Of a stretch of DNA of 64,000 nt, positions 52,106 through 63,807 are shown one piece after another. Source of the DNA: Cristatella mucedo. Lineage: Eukaryota; Bryozoa; Phylactolaemata; Cristatellidae. The translations under genes were made by a program, and so were the position numbers. Numbering within the stretch: the stretch's first letter is position 1; each line of letters begins with the position of its first letter. The stretch is taken from NCBI GenBank assembly GCA_009760855.2, contig WPIO01000023.1, positions 4,786,001 through 4,850,000 of the forward strand, written 5' to 3'. A model generated the notes under the pieces. That model searched no databases, was not told where the DNA came from, and saw only the letters and a program-made list of their open reading frames with translations.

Positions 52106-55015
52106 TTAGCCGGAGGAGCCCTGCCGGGGCCGCGCGGGCCACCCCGCCTCCCGGTTTAGGAACAGGGACCACACGGCTTCCGAGCCAGAATTGGCGTGCG
52201 AGACGCACCGCCGCCGCAATGCCACCCGTTCCTTGTGCAAAATGCCGAGGTCCGCCAGGCAGGCTGCATTATCCGGCCACCAGCCACCCAGAGCACCGAC
52301 CACGACGGTCCTCACCACTGCCGACCGGTAGCCAGCGGTCAGGTAAGACCGAGCTATGGGCTCGTACTTCTCAATCTTTTTTCCGGGCCGCCACCACCAG
52401 GGTATTTGCAGGCATATTTTCTGCCGCCAAACTGCACCGTTAAGTTGACTATGACCACGTCGATGCCGTTGTCGATGACCAGGTCCGGCTCTCAAGCCGG
52501 ACTTCGGCAAGCGGGAAAGCGCAACCGGCCGAGAGGCAGCCGAGCGCAGTGGCCGGAGGAGCCCTGATTAGGCGACCCAGAACCAGGTTGTGCGTGGCGA
52601 GCAGTTATTCCCTGCAGCATTGGTTGGCAGTGGCTTAATACGTGACAGACGGTCTCAACCTCAGTACGGCAAAGGCGGCAGTTGGTGGCCGTTCCAAGGA
52701 GTACGACCGGCTCCTGGCGGTGCCAACAGGCAGCACGTCCAGAAGAGCATGATGAACAAATCGTCAGGCTCGAAACGACAGGCCGAAACCCGCACTCTGA
52801 AAGTAGCTGTGGGTCGCGAACCTGTCCATGGCCAGGCAACGGCTGACCACTTCAGTGGGCAGTCCAAACTCGGCCTTCAGCCAACCTGGCGAACTCTCGC
52901 AGTTTTTGAGACAGCAACTCTCGGCACGAACTAGTGCTACATCTCAGCGGGGTCATTTGAGACCACTCCCCAGAACGTCCGAGCCGGCCAGAGAGATGCG
53001 ACAGGGGAGACGCTTAAGGCACCGTCGCGGCTCCGCTCACAGCGAGGCTGGGCCGACCCTGTTTCCAGGGCCGAATGCGGCTGGGCTCAGATACCGTGAG
53101 CGCTCCTCGTCAGACGAAGGCGTGCCGCCCGCGCTGTCAACGGCCCGGTCGAGGTGGTGGCGTGCGACATCTCGCACGCACACGTCGGGGGAGCACAACA
53201 TTCGGTAGGCCTGAGCGACTCGGAGGATCACCAAGTTGATCGTGAGGCTTACGAGACCGTAGCCTCCGGCTGAGCTCAGTGCGAACGGGAAGTGTGTCGA
53301 GCTGAAGTGCGGCAAGCCGCACACGGACCGGCCGAGCTCCGCAAGAGTCTTCTCGGCAGGAAGCAGGGCAGCCTTGGGCATCAGCCGCGCCAGATAGATA
53401 CAGTCGAGCCGTGGCAGAAGGAAAGTGTGCAGGGCATCAAGCTTTGCCATGGGGGCGAGAAAGCTTGCCTGCAGTAAGCGAAGGTCCCTATCAAGAGATG
53501 AAAAGGCCTGCTCAATCTCGGTTATGGCTGCCTGAGACCCTGCGGGGCTCCGAGGTAGGTCGCGGACTCGTTCTCAGGCAGCTCGGGAATCTGTCAGCGG
53601 TGAAAGAAGATGGAAGCAGGCACGGCCTTTGTACCTCGGCGGGTGACCACGCAGCACTTTTCCGGCCGGAATTTCATGTCCAGCGTCTGGACGGCCCGCT
53701 CGGCAGCCCAAACCAGGGCCTGCTGCAGGCCGGTGGACGTGCCCGAGAACAAATCGAGGTCGTCTGCTAGGGCGGGAGCAGACAGACAGAGAAGTATCGC
53801 CAAGCATGAAGCTGGACCCTGCAGGCTGCTGCCGGAGAGCCTGATGACCAGCTCCATCGCCAGATCAAATAAGATTTGCGTGAGAGGGTCACCGTCTGTC
53901 GGACACGAGCCGTCGTCGGGGAACCTGTCAACGATTCGTCGCGCACTCGAGGCTCCAGGTGCGAGCCGATGTAGAGACGGACCACGAATCGGCAGAAGTC
54001 CTCGTCTGCCCCGGCTTGCTGGAGCGTCTGTCCCGGCGTGCCGGAGCGTCTACCCCGGCGTGCCGGAGCACACGGAGGAGAGAGACGTGAGGAATGCTGC
54101 CACAGTCGTTCTGCAGGTCGAGGAGCGCCGCGTAGACCACGCTGGCCCCTTGCTGATCCCTGGCCTCGTCAAAGGCGCCCTCCACTAGGAAAGACTGCTC
54201 GAGGCAGCTCTCAACGGCCAGCACGAAACCCTTCTGCTGGGGAAACAACAGACTGCAGCCGCCCGCAAGCTTTTGCTCAGCCATACGGCCAGGCAAGCCC
54301 GAGAGCAGCTGATAAAGCATGGGCAACAACGTGATCAATCGAAAGTTTTCCGGGTCAGGCTGGGGTCGCCCTTCTTGTGGATCAGGATCGTGAGACCCGT
54401 CTTCCACGCTGAAGGGACGTCTCCGAAGTGGAGGCAGCCATTCGGGATACAGACGATAAACCTGCACCCAGGTTCAACGAGACGTAGGTGGCGATATTCT
54501 AGACGATCAGCTCCCGGAGAGGTGTTACGGAGGACTCTTCGAAGGCGTGCGGTGACGTGGTCCTCGGACATTTGTGACATCAGGCTGGTGCTGTGCGCTA
54601 GTCGAGGTGGGACCATCCTTTGTAGGAGAGCGTCCAGGCGGTCGTTATCGACTGGCCGAGCCTGCGATTTGGCCTCCTAGTGGTAGCGGCAGGTCGCCAG
54701 GTCGCCGGAGAACACGGTTGGCATTGGAAGAAGGATCTCCCTGGTGGACTTCGTACGATTGGTGGCGTACAACCACTGCATATGTGAGGTACATCTTGGG
54801 TCCCAAGGTCGCGGCCCACCCAAAGAAGGCCTGTCCGACAGCGATGGAGTGCTCCAGACGGGCGTGACGGTACTTCTGCTCAATGTCCCGGTACATGCCA
54901 CGGGCAAACGACAGCCATTCTCCACTGAGGAAGAGGACTGAGGCCAAAAAGCCAGGTCAGTCAAGTGACTGAACACTGCCCCGTACGCGAGGCAACCATA
55001 GGTCCGCAAAGTCAC
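52106..55015 (-). pseudogene. ORF2: reverse transcriptase plus restriction-like endonuclease
   Basis: In minus-strand order: an N-terminal block with EQKYRHARLEHSIAVGQ; the pre-palm block RNTSPGADRLEYRHLRLVEP; WKTGLTILIHKKGDP; NFRLITLLPMLYQLLSG; motif A region AALLDLQNDCGSIPH; motif B region DGDPLTQILFDLAMEL; catalytic motif C ALADDLDLF (53748-53775); thumb LDALHTFLLPRLDCIYLARL; CCHC finger C-x2-C-x8-H-x4-C (52627-52680, CRLCRTEVETVCHVLSHC). Then the endonuclease: PD at 52484-52489 (PDLVIDNGIDVVIVNLTV) and VVVGALGGWWPDN further on. This order (RT, CCHC, REL endonuclease) is the signature of the R2/R4/NeSL group. The expected second acidic residue of the endonuclease (VIVD) is N. At least five frame breaks. 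Confidence 0.85.
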
Positions 55016-55483
55016 GTGGCGTAAAGATGGGAGGCTGAAGCGGTCACCGGCGGGTCCCCGGCTGAAGCAGATGACAACGGCACTGGAGCGAAAAGCGGGG
55101 ATGCAGCCGGTGTAGCAGGCGGTGCGGCTTCAGGTAGTGACATCGAGGTAGGCGGAAACTGGTGGCGGGAGGCGGGTCGCTCGACGAGCCGCGCGTCGGG
55201 GGCAAGGTATGCTAGCTGCTACCGTCGAGCTTCGGTGCATGCTGCGGAGGTGAGAGTTCAGGACTGAAGCAGACGAAGGGGCTGAGTGGGCGTGCAATGA
55301 GAAGCGAGGAATTTCGACGGCGAGTGAGGTCAGTAGATTATATCACATAGATCTCATGCAATTAGCCGAAGTGCTGAGGACTGTAAGGGCAGTCAGTAGA
55401 GGTATAGGGGAGAGACTGGGGGCGCAGAATGGTGGAGGGTGGTGCAGGCACCTTGAAGAGGGTAGGAGAAGCAACGGGACCTA

Positions 55484-56408
55484 CTAGGTTCTCTGGCTAG
55501 TACCGGTTTTCTGCGCAGAGACTTTCTCGGAGACGGGCGCCGCCTGCAAGATGGCCGAGAATGCAGCTGCTTCAGCAGCCTTCGCTGCACCACGGGTAGA
55601 GCAGAAGCTCTGAAACGAGGCGGCAGCAGCACCTCGGGGTTTCGGAACCTTCTCCGCCCTGATGGGCTCAGCTGGCATCGGTCCCCGGCCGGCCGGCCGG
55701 GACGGCGGAAGTCTCGGCTGGGAGCCGCGCCAGGAAAGCGACCTTCAACGGCTCTCGGGAGCCGCGAAGTTGGCGAATAGCTGAGGCAGGTGGCAAGCGG
55801 TGCTGATGTGCCCCCGCACGGGACAGTAGAAGCAGAAATGAGCAGGCCGTTTCTCAAAGAGCTGGTCCGTCGACCCGCAGTTGGTGCTGCCTGGGGGCTG
55901 CCCAGCATATTTGATGGAGCAGGCCTCCGCTTCGATCACGAGGACTGGAGGGATTGGCCGGTCGACCATCATCGTGACAATGCGGCGGTGCAGAATCAAC
56001 ATATTGAAGATGCGAGGGGTCCTCACCTCCGTGACCTTCCCGAACTCCTAGTGCACCCGGGATAGGCTGCCGTCCTAGGTGTCCAGGTTGAGGCCGTCCA
56101 CTGTGACCACCGCCTGTCGGTCGCCAAGGTATCTGGCGCCAGGGTGGTGACCCGCCACCAACGTCTGGGCACGGCCCAGCGCCGGTTCGGCCGTCTGGCA
56201 CCGTAGCGTAAAGATAACCGGAGAAGCAGCTGACGGCCGAGACACCGAGACTTTTCCTTGTGTATGTATGGATACAGTTCTACTAGGCTTACTAAGAATG
56301 CCCTCTCCTCCATCCTAGCTGGCAAAGGCACCTCCAGCTGGTTGGGCTATAGTCGAATTTCCGAGTGGCCAGCAGGAACAGCCGCACCCCGGGCGGACGC
56401 GGCCGCAT
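55484..56408 (-). pseudogene. ORF1: gag-like protein with CCHC zinc knuckle
   Basis: Putative ATG at 56406-56408 (MRPRPPGVRLFLLATRKFDY), a frame break, then MEERAFLVSLVELYPYIHKE, another break, FGKVTEVRTPRI, RIVTMMVDRPIPPVLVIEAE, KYAGQPPGSTNCGSTDQL (a damaged first knuckle) and an intact retroviral-type knuckle C-x2-C-x4-H-x4-C (55793-55834, CFYCPVRGHISTAC), with an Ala/Lys-rich C terminus ending at a stop at 55484. The layout resembles the nucleic-acid-binding ORF1 of I/Jockey/L1-type LINEs. Its role would be RNA binding. Confidence 0.7.
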
Positions 56409-56491
56409 AGCTACCCGGGGGTGGGACTCGGCTGGCCGTAAAGTCAGGCACCGAGAGCCAGCGCCTGACCTAGGCCCACTTGGATGTTGCC

Positions 56492-56492
<1 letters not shown>

Positions 56493-56542
<50 letters not shown>

Positions 56543-56545
56543 GCA

Positions 56546-56577
<32 letters not shown>

Positions 56578-56585
56578 CACACACA

Positions 56586-56635
<50 letters not shown>

Positions 56636-56636
56636 T
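56493..56636. repeat. Compound microsatellite (CA)n(CGCA)n(CA)n(TA)n(GA)n
   Basis: About 20 CA units, six CGCA units, a second CA run, about 13 TA units, and a GA run. It lies about 85 bases beyond the 5' end of the REL retrotransposon ORF1. Confidence 0.97.
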
Positions 56637-58030
56637 ACAGAGAAAGAGAAGGGAGAGTTCGAATCCGCCGCCCGGAAAGACACTTCAGCCCAATACAAAA
56701 AATTGGCATTTTCAGATTGCCCGAAGCTCTGAGCCAAATTCGCACCGCTAGGATTGTCTTGGGGCAGCGAGTATAAACAGTAATGGCGCTCTCACTTGTA
56801 GAGCCTGCAGACACAGACCCCGAAGGCTAACTGCCGAAGAAGCAAGGTCAATTTAAGTCCGTAAAGAAAGCAAGCGCACTGGTGCCCCTTCGGCGAAACA
56901 GATGCGTGCCTTCGGCGTACGGAGACGAGGAGCTCTTTAGCCTTTCCGAACCAAAAGATTGGGGAATGCCTCATGTTTTGAGCTTCTAAAGCTGTGGTTC
57001 ACCGAACTGCGGACTTCTTCTGGCCAGTCTAAAGAGAATTCGGTAGCCCGAAGTATTCCCGAAGAAGACGCACCAACCGGCAGCCCTCTTAGATCTGTCT
57101 ACAATGCAAAATCTGTCTACCCCTATAGCCACCCCAATGTCATCGCCTCTTCTGGGGGAGGGGGGATGAATTCCTGCCTTTGAATCCGATTGCTCGCGCT
57201 CGCCGAAGGCTTGGCAGCGTCTCAGCCTATTCAGCCCGCTCTGAAATAGCGGTTGTATCCCCACCACCCTCGAAACAGAACTCGAAGCTGCTCGCCGAAG
57301 AGACGTCGCTAGAGAGGCCGCCGAAGCTGCTTTTTAGCACTCGGCGCTACTGGCTGGCCGTCGCGGGCGGCGGCATGGCCGCCGGGCACCAAACTGAGGC
57401 CAGACTCGAGGGGACGAGCTCCTCGAGCACCGCCTCCGTCCGCACCGCCTCCGTCCGTCCGGCGTGCACGATGCCAATGCACAATGCCGCGAACCGATTA
57501 GCGCTAGGTGGCCGGATTTTTTTGTATCTGCGGGATTGCCTACGAACGGGACGGCCGCCAAGAGGCCCACGAGCTCCGGTTTCGGACGCTGGAGCCGGGC
57601 GCTCCGGCGGCGGCGGCTCGTCCGACGACCTTCCGGCGGCTTGCAGGCTGGCTCGCGGCTTTGTAAGTCAAGTCGATGCGAGCCGAGCAGAATAGCGGGA
57701 TTAGCTCTGCCACCTGGCACGCGGCTCCCTTTAAATGGGAGACTTCAAACGCTCCCCGATGGCGCCTAAAAAAAACGACGCTCGGCGCCGGCGGGACGAG
57801 AGGCGGACGGAGGGTTCGATTCGTGGAAAACGGCGTCGGTGGCGGCGGTGGCGGTGGCTGTGGCGGGGCGAATGCGGCCATATCGGAGAGGGATTGCAAC
57901 CAGTGGCGAAGCAAGCAAATTAAGCAATAAGCAAGATGAGGGAGGGCCGACAAGCAGAGCCACGAGGAGCCGCTCGCTCAGCATGAATGGAACGCTGTGG
58001 AAGGCGATCGAGCGGCGACGGCGAGGCGAT
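56637..58030. other. No gene recognised
   Basis: 57.2-57.95 kb is GC-rich with overlapping frames; a (GGC)n-like GGTGGCGGCGGTGGCGG run lies at about 57840. No domain found. Confidence 0.45.
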
Positions 58031-58197
58031 CCTAGCTGATCAAACAGCATCTTTTGTATAGCGACAGAAGAGCCTTTACGGCTATCACCACCGCTTGCAG
58101 TGACGATAAAGGATCGCCCACCACAGGAATCGAACCCACGACCTCGGTCCCGAGGTCGTGAAAGCAATCGCCTTACCTAGTGTGCCATCGAGGCTCA
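58031..58197 (-). mobile_element. SINE-B, near-consensus
   Basis: CTAGCTGATCAAACAGCATC, AGAAGAGCCTTTACGGC, CCACCGCTTGCAGTGACG, AAAGGATCGCCCACCACAGG, GAACCCACGACCTCGG, CCGAGGTCGTGAAAGCAATC, CTAGTGTGCCATCGAGGCTC. The best minus-strand copy. Confidence 0.95.
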
Positions 58198-59059
58198 TGG
58201 CGCCTTCGTCGAGGTCGCCGCGGCGGCGGCAGTCTCTCGGCGCCTCAGTCTGAGAGCGCGAGCAAACTTCTATTCAGGAAGCGGAATCAAGTCTCTTGCT
58301 CGAAGGGCGAAAAAGAAAAATAAAGAATGAACACGAGCGGTTCGACGAACTCGTAGGGATTCGAACCGCCCCCCCCCGGTGCTGAGGGCTGAGCCTTTGT
58401 AAGCGGGCTCATTCCCACCGACGGTTCCTGCAACCCGGTCGTGCCGCGAGGTCGGCGAGCTTCGATGGGGCCACAAAAGTGCGAAGGGCTGCAATAAGAA
58501 AAGTCAAGCCGCTGCTGACTGAATCGCCCAGCGAGCGCTTACGGCTGCTTCATCGAACCGATATTCGGCTGCCCGGCTTACGGAACGGAACGCCGAATGC
58601 CGGCGAGCGAAGCGGACGAGCTTCGAAGCCGGCCAAAGTCTCAGCCGTCGGACGGCCGGCGTGCAAACGAGGTGAAATAAGAGACGAATTTTCATCACGG
58701 CCATCGCTGCCAGCGTCCGCTGCTGTGTGCCACGTGATTGCCCGGCGATTGCGTTCGACGACGGACGCTTCGCTTCTACGCCCGCGCACACTCGAATAAG
58801 GCCGGGCGAGCGAGTAAGTAGTGAGTGGGCAAAGGGGGAGGGGGCAAAGGAGCTAAAGCCCTCCTCAACGGGTCCTGCTGAAGGGAAACAGAAGGGACAG
58901 TAGGAATAAACATAACAGTAGGGATAAATGCGTGAAAAACGACTCTTCGTTTATGTTACCTCTGACGAGGCAAGCAAACACGGAAGTGGTCACCCAGTCT
59001 ATTCCTCCGACACTCGCCCGCGACCAGAGCCCGCTGCAGCGGCTGTTCCAGCCCCCTTC

Positions 59060-59064
<5 letters not shown>
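58198..59064. other. No gene recognised
   Basis: GC-rich; a C9 run at 58371. Overlapping frames only. Confidence 0.45.
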
Positions 59065-59065
<1 letters not shown>

Positions 59066-59130
<65 letters not shown>

Positions 59131-59300
59131 GAGAGAGGGAGAGACCGACAGACAAACAGACAAAGGCAGACCGAGACAGAGAGAGACAGAGACTGAGTGA
59201 GAGGAGACAAACAGAGACAAAGTCAGAGATATAGACAGAGATAGACATGTGGACAGAGACAGCGACATGGACATGAACATGGACATGGACTTGGACAGAC
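59066..59300. repeat. (GA)n, GACA and GACATG array
   Basis: Pure GA (to about 59127), then GACAGACAAACAGACAAAGG-type repeats, then a short hexamer array based on GACATG (about 59262-59296). Confidence 0.95.
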
Positions 59301-61087
59301 AAAGAAAGAGAAAGAGAGCACCTCCTCTAGCCGCAGCGGAAGCCTGCTGGCCTATCGCGAGTGGCTCCACCAGAATACGCCACTGGGTCAAGAAGGACGC
59401 TACGGTGAAGGCATTTCGTGTGGCGGCTTTCTCCGACGCTCCAGTTTTGAGACGGTTTCGGCGTGAATAGGGGCCAAAGCTTTCTAGAATAAAGGATGGC
59501 TTAAATAACGGCTGCTGGACACGCATTACGCTTCGTGAGCTTCGCAGGCTGCCAAGCAGCAACGACTTGCTTGCTACGGGTGCTAGGGCTGGAAAGTCGC
59601 CTAGATGTATGCTAGCGTTCCGCCCTGGCGTTCTCGACCGCTCGAAAGCGGGACCGTGGCAGTACCAAACGGAAGAGGTCGATACAGAATTTAGGCTGCC
59701 CCGAAAGCCCGGAGGTTCTATCAAAACTAAAAAGAAAAGGTACTCCAAAGGCCGATCGGGCAATGCGCCGTTGGCGTGCAGATTTAAGCCGCTGCTCCAG
59801 AGGGAATCTACCATTTACTTAGGCTGGGGCTCTAGCAGCGGCTGCAAGACCGGTGAGCATGCCAAGCGCTTTTTAAGAGCCGGCTACCGGAGGGAGTGGG
59901 CGTTTTCTTTTTAATGGGGCCATCGAACTTTCACAGGCGTGCATTAATGGCGTAATTCAATTTAGACGGACGTAAAAAGGCCTCTTTTGAGCGCTGCGGT
60001 GCGCCGTCGAGACACCGCTTCCTTCTCTCCGAGCGGCGGTCCAAACTGCTTAAGACGTAGCGTAAACGTAGACGAGCGACTCCAAAGCCACAAGCAGCTC
60101 AGCTCTGCTCGCGGCTCGCTTTGAAGCTCTCGCGGCTTTGAAGACCTCGCGGAGCTTCGGGATCTTGCAGCGACTCGTGAATATAGGGACGGCACGTTAG
60201 ACGGGCCAGAGCGTCCTTGGTCTGACCGCAGCGCTTCGGGCTCTCGTAGCCTCGATGCTTTGTTTCCGCAGAGGGGGTTATCTCTACATACAAATGTGGC
60301 CACCCCAAGAGTGCCGAGCGAGCCTGAAGTCTTCCGGCACTCTGGCTCTCAAGCTTCAGACTCGCCGAGCGGCAGGCGCCCGTCTCTTTTTAGACGATAC
60401 CCGAGAGGCTTCTGGGCGTCGTTCCTTCCGCGAGAGGAGATTCGAACTTTCCAAAAAAAAAGCCCCGAGCTGCAGCTGGTTTTTAGAAGGCCCGCCGCGC
60501 CTGCTCATTCGGCGCGCAGAGTTGGAGTCCGCTGCCGAACGAGGCTAGCCTTCCCTTTAAAGGAGGCTGGATTGTTCGTTTCCCAGATGGAGGCGCTCGC
60601 GAGGCCTGCCGCACCCTCCTCCGTGGACGCGCGTGTTGGGTTCGCTGTACCGTGGGAGCGGATGGCGACGGCGGAAGTCGACGAAGAACAGCGGACTCAA
60701 TAAAGCACTTTCAGATTCTCCTGAGCTAGGATCGGCCATGGCGGTAGTGTGCTCTTGCTTTGCTTCCTCCAGTTGCTAATGCACTGCCTGCCGTATTGCC
60801 GATACCACCTTTCGCTGGGCGCGCGCAAGCACAACGCCGAAACTTGACACTCCGTCTCTGCAGAGGGCCGCCGGGCCTCGACACGGAGTGTGGCGCTCCT
60901 TGGACGGCTCCGTGGCAGCTCCTCGTCGGCCCCACGCTGTGGGCGGATCGAGGACTCTCCTAATCGAATCGCCAGGCTGAGGAATTGCGAGTACAGAAAA
61001 ATGGCTTCAGCTTTTTGGCAACATCCGCTCTGTCGGCTGCTAGACGGCGACGACCCGCGAGCGGCGAGCGCAGCACGTCTCCGGGTC
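59301..61087. other. No gene recognised
   Basis: 1.8 kb, moderately GC-rich. A 147-codon plus-strand frame (60260-60703) overlaps others and has no domain. A tandem pair AAGACCTCGCGG/AAGCTCTCGCGG at about 60123-60150 is the only visible local repeat. Confidence 0.4.
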
Positions 61088-61247
61088 ATAGCCTAGGAGT
61101 CAAGGGGCTCGCTCTTCGCGACCCGGGTCGTGGGCTCGAGCCCTGCAGCGGGCGATCCTTCGCTGCCCGCTGGGAGCGGCTTCGACAGCCCTTGAGGCTC
61201 TCCTGCCGCTAGCTAGGCAAACGAGGCTGTTCAATCAGCTCACCTCT
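61088..61247 (+). mobile_element. SINE-B, diverged subfamily
   Basis: GGGCTCGCTCTTCGCGACC, GGGTCGTGGGCTCGAGCCCT, GCAGCGGGCGATCCTTCGC, CCTTGAGGCTCTCCTGCCGC, AACGAGGCTGTTCAATCAGC. The head resembles those at 8.3 and 47.6 kb. Confidence 0.85.
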
Positions 61248-61666
61248 CAAAGTCGCCCAACGACGTTGACATTCAGCCTCGTTCCGGTTTCTCAGCGACG
61301 GGGAGAGGGCCGCATGGGCAATATGGACAGCAAGCCTTTAGCCTCTCCTCGCCCCGCCCCTGCGACAGTTCTGCAAGCACTGTTTCGCTAACGGAGCTAC
61401 TCTCGAGGCTTTCGAGGCGGCACCCGGCGCGCAGATTCCAGGTAGTTCTCCGTGAAAGAGGGGAATATTATTATAGTATTACTATTATTAGATATGATAT
61501 ATATATATATATATATATATTATTCACTTTCCTTTTTTAAAAGAGCCTAGACAGGCTGCCGGTAGTGGATTAGACATTTCGTTGTTCCGCTACAGTGTTA
61601 GTTTCCCGAGGGAGGGAACTACCATTGCTTAATGGATTGGTATTATTTTTTCAAAGCTGCTTGAGG
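61248..61666. other. No gene recognised
   Basis: Contains TATTATTATAG-type low complexity and a (TA)n run at 61496-61520. Confidence 0.5.
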
Positions 61667-61956
61667 CAGGGGCGGAGCCAGGATTGTCATCAAAGTGGCG
61701 AGACCGGCAAAATGTTTACGCAAGGAGGGCAAGGCCCGCATGACTTTCAAGTCGGCGGGCCAGAACCGCAAATAATGAAACTTACAGCGTACAATCCCAG
61801 TGTTTACTCTACGCGAGCTCGGCGGTTGCTCATTGAGTAGAATGAAAAGATCATTCTTTCGTTGGCGGCGGTCGCAGGGCGTAGGAATACGGGGGTGGCC
61901 CAGATCGCTGCCCCACTGAAGGGAAGGAATGCCTACCTGCCCCTGGTTCGCCCCTG
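61667..61956. mobile_element. MITE-like element with CAGGGGCGGA terminal repeats
   Basis: Begins CAGGGGCGGAGCCAGG (61667-61682) and ends CCTGGTTCGCCCCTG, the complement of CAGGGGCGAACCAGG. The two ends align as imperfect terminal inverted repeats of about 15 bases around a 260-bp non-coding middle. CAGGGGCGG-type ends are common in animal hAT-like non-autonomous elements. The flanks (GCTTGAGG, ACCAGCGG) are not a clear 8-bp duplication, which lowers confidence. Confidence 0.5.
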
Positions 61957-63476
61957 ACCAGCGGCCATAAACCGGAAACCCGATTCCCTTTAAACAGTAA
62001 ACCCAAAAGATGTCACAAAAAGTTTTTTTGTGCATGTGAAAATGCTTGGGATGCACATATATCAACAAAGCGTTTCGATGCATGTATGCCCACATTACGT
62101 TACGGTCAGCTTACCTTAAACCCCGGCTCCACCGCTGGCCAGATGGCGCATTATTCTTGGGCAAGCTGCAAGGGGCCTGCCGAGCGCCGACTTTGACCTT
62201 GTTTTGACTTTGCTTTGACCTTGCTTTGAGGCCGTGGTCCCGACCTTGCGGGCCGATGCAGAAGCGAGCTCGCTTTGCCACGCTATGGCCCACTCGTTGT
62301 CGTTTAACCCCGCCACTATCCTAAGTCCAAATCCAGGCAACGCCCTGGCAGCCGATCCTTGCGAGCTGACAGCTGGCAGACCTCTACGAAGAGAGAGGCT
62401 GGCTCTACGACGAAGCGATCGCGGCACTGCTCACTCGTGCGGAAGCACGCAGGAGCGGAAACTGCTCGGCGGAAGCATGCCGGGAAATCGCGGGGTGCGA
62501 GATGTGTCGAAGGGGCTACGCGGGCGATTAGCCAGCCCCCCTCGGACGTGGCCCCGTTTGAGGGGGGCTTGACTGACGCCTTCTTCTCTGCCCATCTTTA
62601 CCTAGTGTGCAATCAGGGCTCACCGTGTAGAGCATAGCCATTATAAAGCAGTATCTGTATAGAGCTTCACCACCATTCCTTACACACTTGGCTTCTACGA
62701 TCCTGATCGTAGACGTTGAATATCTATGACTAACTTGAAATCGGCCCGATTCCGACGAGAAAACGGGCACATCTGCATCATGCGGTTCAATTTTCGTCGG
62801 AACGCACAGCAAGTGAATCAAAATTAACAAGAATTTACTCTGAAGGGGAGCAAAAAATGACCACTTAAAATGGTTCAGATAGGAATAGATATTCTACATG
62901 TGTGGCTATAATGCACTTAGCTTTCTCTGAGAAGCCCTTAAACATAGTCTCCACCATATAGTTTTTTCGTTATACTGTCCTTGGTAACGAAGTTCAAAAT
63001 GCAGTTTATCGTGGCGAAAGCACTCGCCTCTGTGAGTATTTTCGCGTGTTCTCTTTGAATTTTTAGGATAAGCAATAAAGATATAGACTTTAAAGGACAT
63101 TCCGCATCTCACTTTGGCATAGCTCTCTATGAGAGCCTGAACGAGCTGGCATAGTCTTCAGCCTTGTGACCTTGACCAAAGAGCCGCGAACCACTGCAAC
63201 GGTCCCGAACCACTTTCTCTATCACGTTCGCTTTCTTGGCAAATTCGCCATATTCCACAAAATGGCCTTTATCACGCGGTCAAACGACGATACCGGCTTT
63301 GACCTTTAACTCGGACAGCTGTGGCAAGACTTTCGGAGGTATTTGATGGCTATTGACTAATTGTGTAGAGTCGTGACAAATTGCTTGATGTTTGCCCAAC
63401 TCGATGTGCAGTGGTGGTGGCAGCAGCACCTTCCTAGATTCTGCCCGCGGCTCCCACTTGATATCGTTCTTCCCTA
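61957..63476. other. No gene recognised
   Basis: 1.5 kb with no SINE or LINE of the families above and no open frame with a domain. TTGACCTTGTTTTGACTTTG and TTTGACCTTGC (62185-62225) form a short local repeat. Confidence 0.45.
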
Positions 63477-63807
63477 ATAATAATAATAATAATGCACTCG
63501 ATAAAGCGCCCTCAGAGAACTCAATCTCTTTCTAGGCGCTTTACACTTGCTGCTAAGGGACACGCGATTGAATGGTGAATAATATCATGCTTGATAAACA
63601 GCATGAATAACATGGTTAGGGGTGACATGCACAGGGTCAGCATGCAAATGTGGTGTGTGTGGCAGCATGCAGTGTCAGCACGCATAAGCACATGAAGGAC
63701 GAATCACAGGGACCTACTAAATGCAGTCCTAAATACATATGCTTTTAGGTTCTTCTTAAATATTGTCAAATCAGGGGATGTTGTGACGCATGTCGGGAGT
63801 GAGTTCC
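63477..63807 (-). mobile_element. LINE-1 3' end
   Basis: AATAATAATAATAATGCACT, AAGCGCCCTCAGAGAACTCA, TTTCTAGGCGCTTTACACTT, GTTAGGGGTGACATGCACAG, and GTCGGGAGTGAGTTCCC. Truncated at the start of the ORF-end coding block. Near consensus, so relatively young. Confidence 0.92.

Larger units (their letters stand above)
52083..56408 (-). mobile_element. Degenerate R2/NeSL/R4-type non-LTR retrotransposon
   Basis: A minus-strand element of about 4.3 kb with two reading-frame regions: a CCHC gag-like ORF1 (56408-55484) and an ORF2 with reverse transcriptase, a C-terminal CCHC finger and a PD-type restriction-like endonuclease (about 55015-52106). The 3' UTR is only about 23 bases, ending at a (TA)n array. 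Multiple frameshifts make it inactive. It is unrelated to LINE-1/LINE-2. Confidence 0.85.

Noticed and set aside
52106-52570. CCGGAGGAGCCCTG occurring twice (about 52112 and 52553) as a target duplication
   Set aside because: Both copies lie inside the coding part of the same element, so this is a coincidence or a small internal duplication, not an insertion footprint.
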